From contig CAZGCI010000006.1 of the NCBI GenBank assembly GCA_964524185.1, forward strand, positions 1-64,000: DNA of 64,000 nucleotides, written 5' to 3'. Positions 62,795-64,000 of this stretch are shown piece by piece. The notes under the pieces were generated by a model. The model was not told where the DNA came from, searched no databases, and worked only from the letters and a program-made list of their open reading frames with translations. The stretch comes from Thiohalocapsa sp964524185 (GTDB taxonomy: Bacteria > Pseudomonadota > Gammaproteobacteria > Chromatiales > Chromatiaceae). The position numbers and the translations under genes were made by a program. The first letter of the stretch is position 1. Every line of letters starts with the position of its first letter.

Positions 62795-63583
62795 TCACCG
62801 AAGTCGAGCCCGCGCCAGCAGCATCAGCAGCAGGCCCAGCACGCCGAAGCCCCAAGGTCCGAGCGCGGGAACTGGCTCCGGCTGGCCCGGCGCGGGCTCG
62901 ACTTGTCCGGGGCGAACCGCCCAGACATAGAGCTGGAGGCTCCCGTCGCCGCCGTTGCCCTGGGTGCCAAAGCTGGCATTGAAGTTCCACGCGAACGCTG
63001 GATTCGGCGCGAACTCCGTACCAGACCAGTACACGGACTGACGAAAGTTGGCGAACGGCCCGGTGTTGATGAGACAGTTCGGGGAGCAAGTATTGTCCAG
63101 CTGGTTGGGGTTGCCCAGGCCGTCCGGGGCGGCCACGTTGAATAAATGCCCCATCTCGCTGCCGGTACAGCGATAGCCAAAGCCTTGCGGCGGTGTGTCG
63201 CCGGTCTGGTTGCTGCAAGTCGAATCCGGCTGCGTCACCGCCCATTGTCGCCAGTTGGTGATGTCCTTGTAGCTCTGTGCATTCAGGTGCGCCACCCAGG
63301 CCTCGGCCTCAAACCAGTTGAGGCGGCCGTCGTCATTGCAGATTTGGGGCTTGGTCCGACCCGAGTTGTTGGCGACCACCGTGGGATCAAACGTCTGCCA
63401 GATCGAGTCGTTGGCATCGCATAGTGTCTTGACGGCGTTGCCGTCTTGGTCCCAGCTGATGTCTTGCACGCTGTCATACACGGTGGCGTTGCCCTGGACC
63501 GTCAATGCGGCCTGCACCAACCCAGCCCCTAGCAGCAGACTCGCTGCCAAGCCCCCCAGCACTGCTCGCTTGCTCGTGTGCAT
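62795..63583 (-). CDS. DGR target: secreted DUF1566/Lcl-type variable protein with C-terminal sorting tail
   Basis: The 262-residue product has a signal peptide (AVLGGLAASLLLGAGLVQA). A DUF1566-type fold follows (YDSVQDISWDQDGNAVKTL, FEAEAWVAHLNAQSYKDITN, NWRQWAVTQPDS), a C-type-lectin-like arrangement known from other DGR targets. The variable segment is residues about 183-226, from VYWSGTEF to YVWAVRPG. After VR comes a Pro/Glu linker and then a tail PVPALGPWGFGVLGLLLMLL plus ARARLR, resembling IPTL-CTERM sorting signals. The protein is therefore probably surface-exposed and binds variable ligands. GGAG lies nine bases before the ATG. Confidence 0.93.
   Translation of the reverse strand: MHTSKRAVLGGLAASLLLGAGLVQAALTVQGNATVYDSVQDISWDQDGNAVKTLCDANDSIWQTFDPTVVANNSGRTKPQICNDDGRLNWFEAEAWVAHLNAQSYKDITNWRQWAVTQPDSTCSNQTGDTPPQGFGYRCTGSEMGHLFNVAAPDGLGNPNQLDNTCSPNCLINTGPFANFRQSVYWSGTEFAPNPAFAWNFNASFGTQGNGGDGSLQLYVWAVRPGQVEPAPGQPEPVPALGPWGFGVLGLLLMLLARARLR
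62885..62897. promoter_or_regulatory. Small hairpin just downstream of VR
   Basis: GCCCG-GCG-CGGGC forms a 5-bp stem with a 3-base loop, 9 bp beyond the 3' end of VR in coding sense. Many DGRs have a hairpin or cruciform here that aids target recognition, usually with a longer stem, so this is tentative. Confidence 0.35.
62906..63036 (-). repeat. DGR variable repeat (VR)
   Basis: 131 bp inside the target gene, aligned to TR with one 3-bp insertion. Eleven codons differ at 18 bases, all where TR has A in coding sense: for example AAC to TTC, GGC, CTC, AGC and ACC, AAG to GGG, and ACG to GCG. No non-adenine position differs within the repeat. The invariant 3' end (coding TATGTCTGGGCGGTTCGCC) would serve as the initiation of mutagenic homology. 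Confidence 0.96.
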
Positions 63584-63616
63584 CCCCGCGACTCCGTTGA
63601 ATTTTGTGGAAACAAG

Positions 63617-63645
63617 AGTTTACACCCGCCGGCCCGGGGGGGGAC
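63617..63645 (-). promoter_or_regulatory. Candidate target promoter with C8 tract
   Basis: On the minus strand TAAACT (63622-63617) could be a -10 element preceded by TG. A run of eight C (plus-strand G, 63636-63643) lies in the -35/spacer zone, and a second run of six at 63658-63663. A clear -35 is not visible. Confidence 0.35.
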
Positions 63646-63757
63646 CACCACTGCCGAGGGGGGCGGAGCCTGGACAGGGTCTGGTCTTGACTTTTGCCTT
63701 GGCAAGAGTCCGACCGCTGCACCCGACCTACCCCGCACCACGCACGCCCGGCAGATA

Positions 63758-64000
63758 TCAGCGGTCTGATTCGGCCGCGAGGGCCGCGATCAGATCATCG
63801 CGGAGCCACAACCCGGCGCCTTGCAGCTGGCGGAGCGCATCCTCCACCGACGCGATCAAACCTTTGCGCTTGGCAAGCACGACGATTCCAGCTGTACCCA
63901 TTGTTCGCACCCCCACAACGCGAGCGCAGCGCCTTGCCGCGCGGTCGTCGACGATGGCCGTGCAACCTGGGCTGTGTAGGGACAACGAGAGTACTGCGGT
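63758..64000 (-). CDS. DUF3368 PIN-domain toxin-like protein, partial
   Basis: The gene runs off the right end of the window; only the C-terminal 80 residues are seen, ending with a stop at 63758. The visible part, CTAIVDDRAARRCARVVGVR followed by MGTAGIVVLAKRKGLI and GLWLRDDLIAAL, matches the C-terminal half of DUF3368 VapC-like proteins. There VDDRxxRR carries a PIN acidic residue and GTxGxLxxAKxxGLI is the family signature. The cognate antitoxin would lie upstream, outside the window. Confidence 0.85.
   Translation of the reverse strand, partial: TAVLSLSLHSPGCTAIVDDRAARRCARVVGVRTMGTAGIVVLAKRKGLIASVEDALRQLQGAGLWLRDDLIAALAAESDR

Larger units (their letters stand above)
60446..63583 (-). mobile_element. 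Diversity-generating retroelement cassette
   Basis: In transcription order the cassette has a target protein with a variable repeat, avd, the template repeat and the reverse transcriptase. This order is the same as in the Bordetella phage prototype. TR and VR are related by adenine-specific substitutions only (18 of 18 in coding sense). No phage genes are visible in this window, so this looks like a chromosomal DGR acting on a secreted protein. It generates protein diversity by copying TR RNA into mutated cDNA that replaces VR. Confidence 0.96.

Overview
The window is a GC-rich chromosomal segment from a draft assembly: three runs of exactly ten N interrupt genes. Gene content and order point to a Gram-negative gammaproteobacterium. 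It has lipid A genes, BamA/Skp, a uridylyltransferase-type GlnD, UbiG, and the conserved run rpsB-tsf-pyrH-frr-uppS-cdsA-dxr-rseP-bamA-skp-lpxD-fabZ-lpxA-lpxB-rnhB. A two-enzyme glycine-to-betaine methylation pathway (GSMT plus SDMT) and SoxYZ thiosulfate-oxidation carriers suggest a halophilic sulfur oxidiser, for example an Ectothiorhodospiraceae-like organism. That placement is inference. GTG and TTG starts and 1- or 4-base stop/start overlaps are common.

Layout. 1-3.7 kb: methylthio-nucleoside salvage (mtnA, mtaD). 3.0-6.6 kb: a small dehydrogenase with ubiG, a membrane protein and a GH100 invertase-like enzyme. 6.6-12.3 kb: a tightly overlapping chaperone operon (TPR protein, J-like protein without HPD, GrpE-like, Hsp70, zinc ribbon). 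12.5-28.3 kb: TlpA-like thioredoxin and the envelope/translation superoperon on the minus strand. 28.8-33.1 kb: map, glnD and a secreted protein. 33.3-38.6 kb: a lipoprotein/membrane protein pair, DUF938, DUF427, YbaK and an RpfE-type protein cut by a gap. 38.7-42.0 kb: prfC and a soxYZ unit. 42.5-51.7 kb: MoxR-DUF58-DUF4381-BatABCD aerotolerance-type operon containing a heptanucleotide repeat array. 52-55.2 kb: betaine synthesis genes with a divergent MarR regulator, then ndk. 55.6-60 kb: PhoX-like phosphatase, glycerate kinase (two gaps) and a patatin-like phospholipase.

The most notable element lies at 60.4-63.6 kb: a complete diversity-generating retroelement (DGR) on the minus strand. 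In transcription order it has a secreted DUF1566-type target with a C-terminal sorting tail, avd, a template repeat (TR) and a reverse transcriptase (RT). I aligned TR to the variable repeat (VR) by eye. All 18 substitutions fall at TR adenines (coding sense), the hallmark of DGR mutagenesis. VR also carries one extra codon relative to TR. The RT has a C-terminal extension that resembles MutS domain I, with a GRFYEF motif. A C8 tract lies in the candidate target promoter. The window ends inside a DUF3368-type PIN toxin gene.

Most of the remainder is conserved housekeeping. Start codons given here are judgements from homologous N-termini and ribosome-binding sites; no database search was run.
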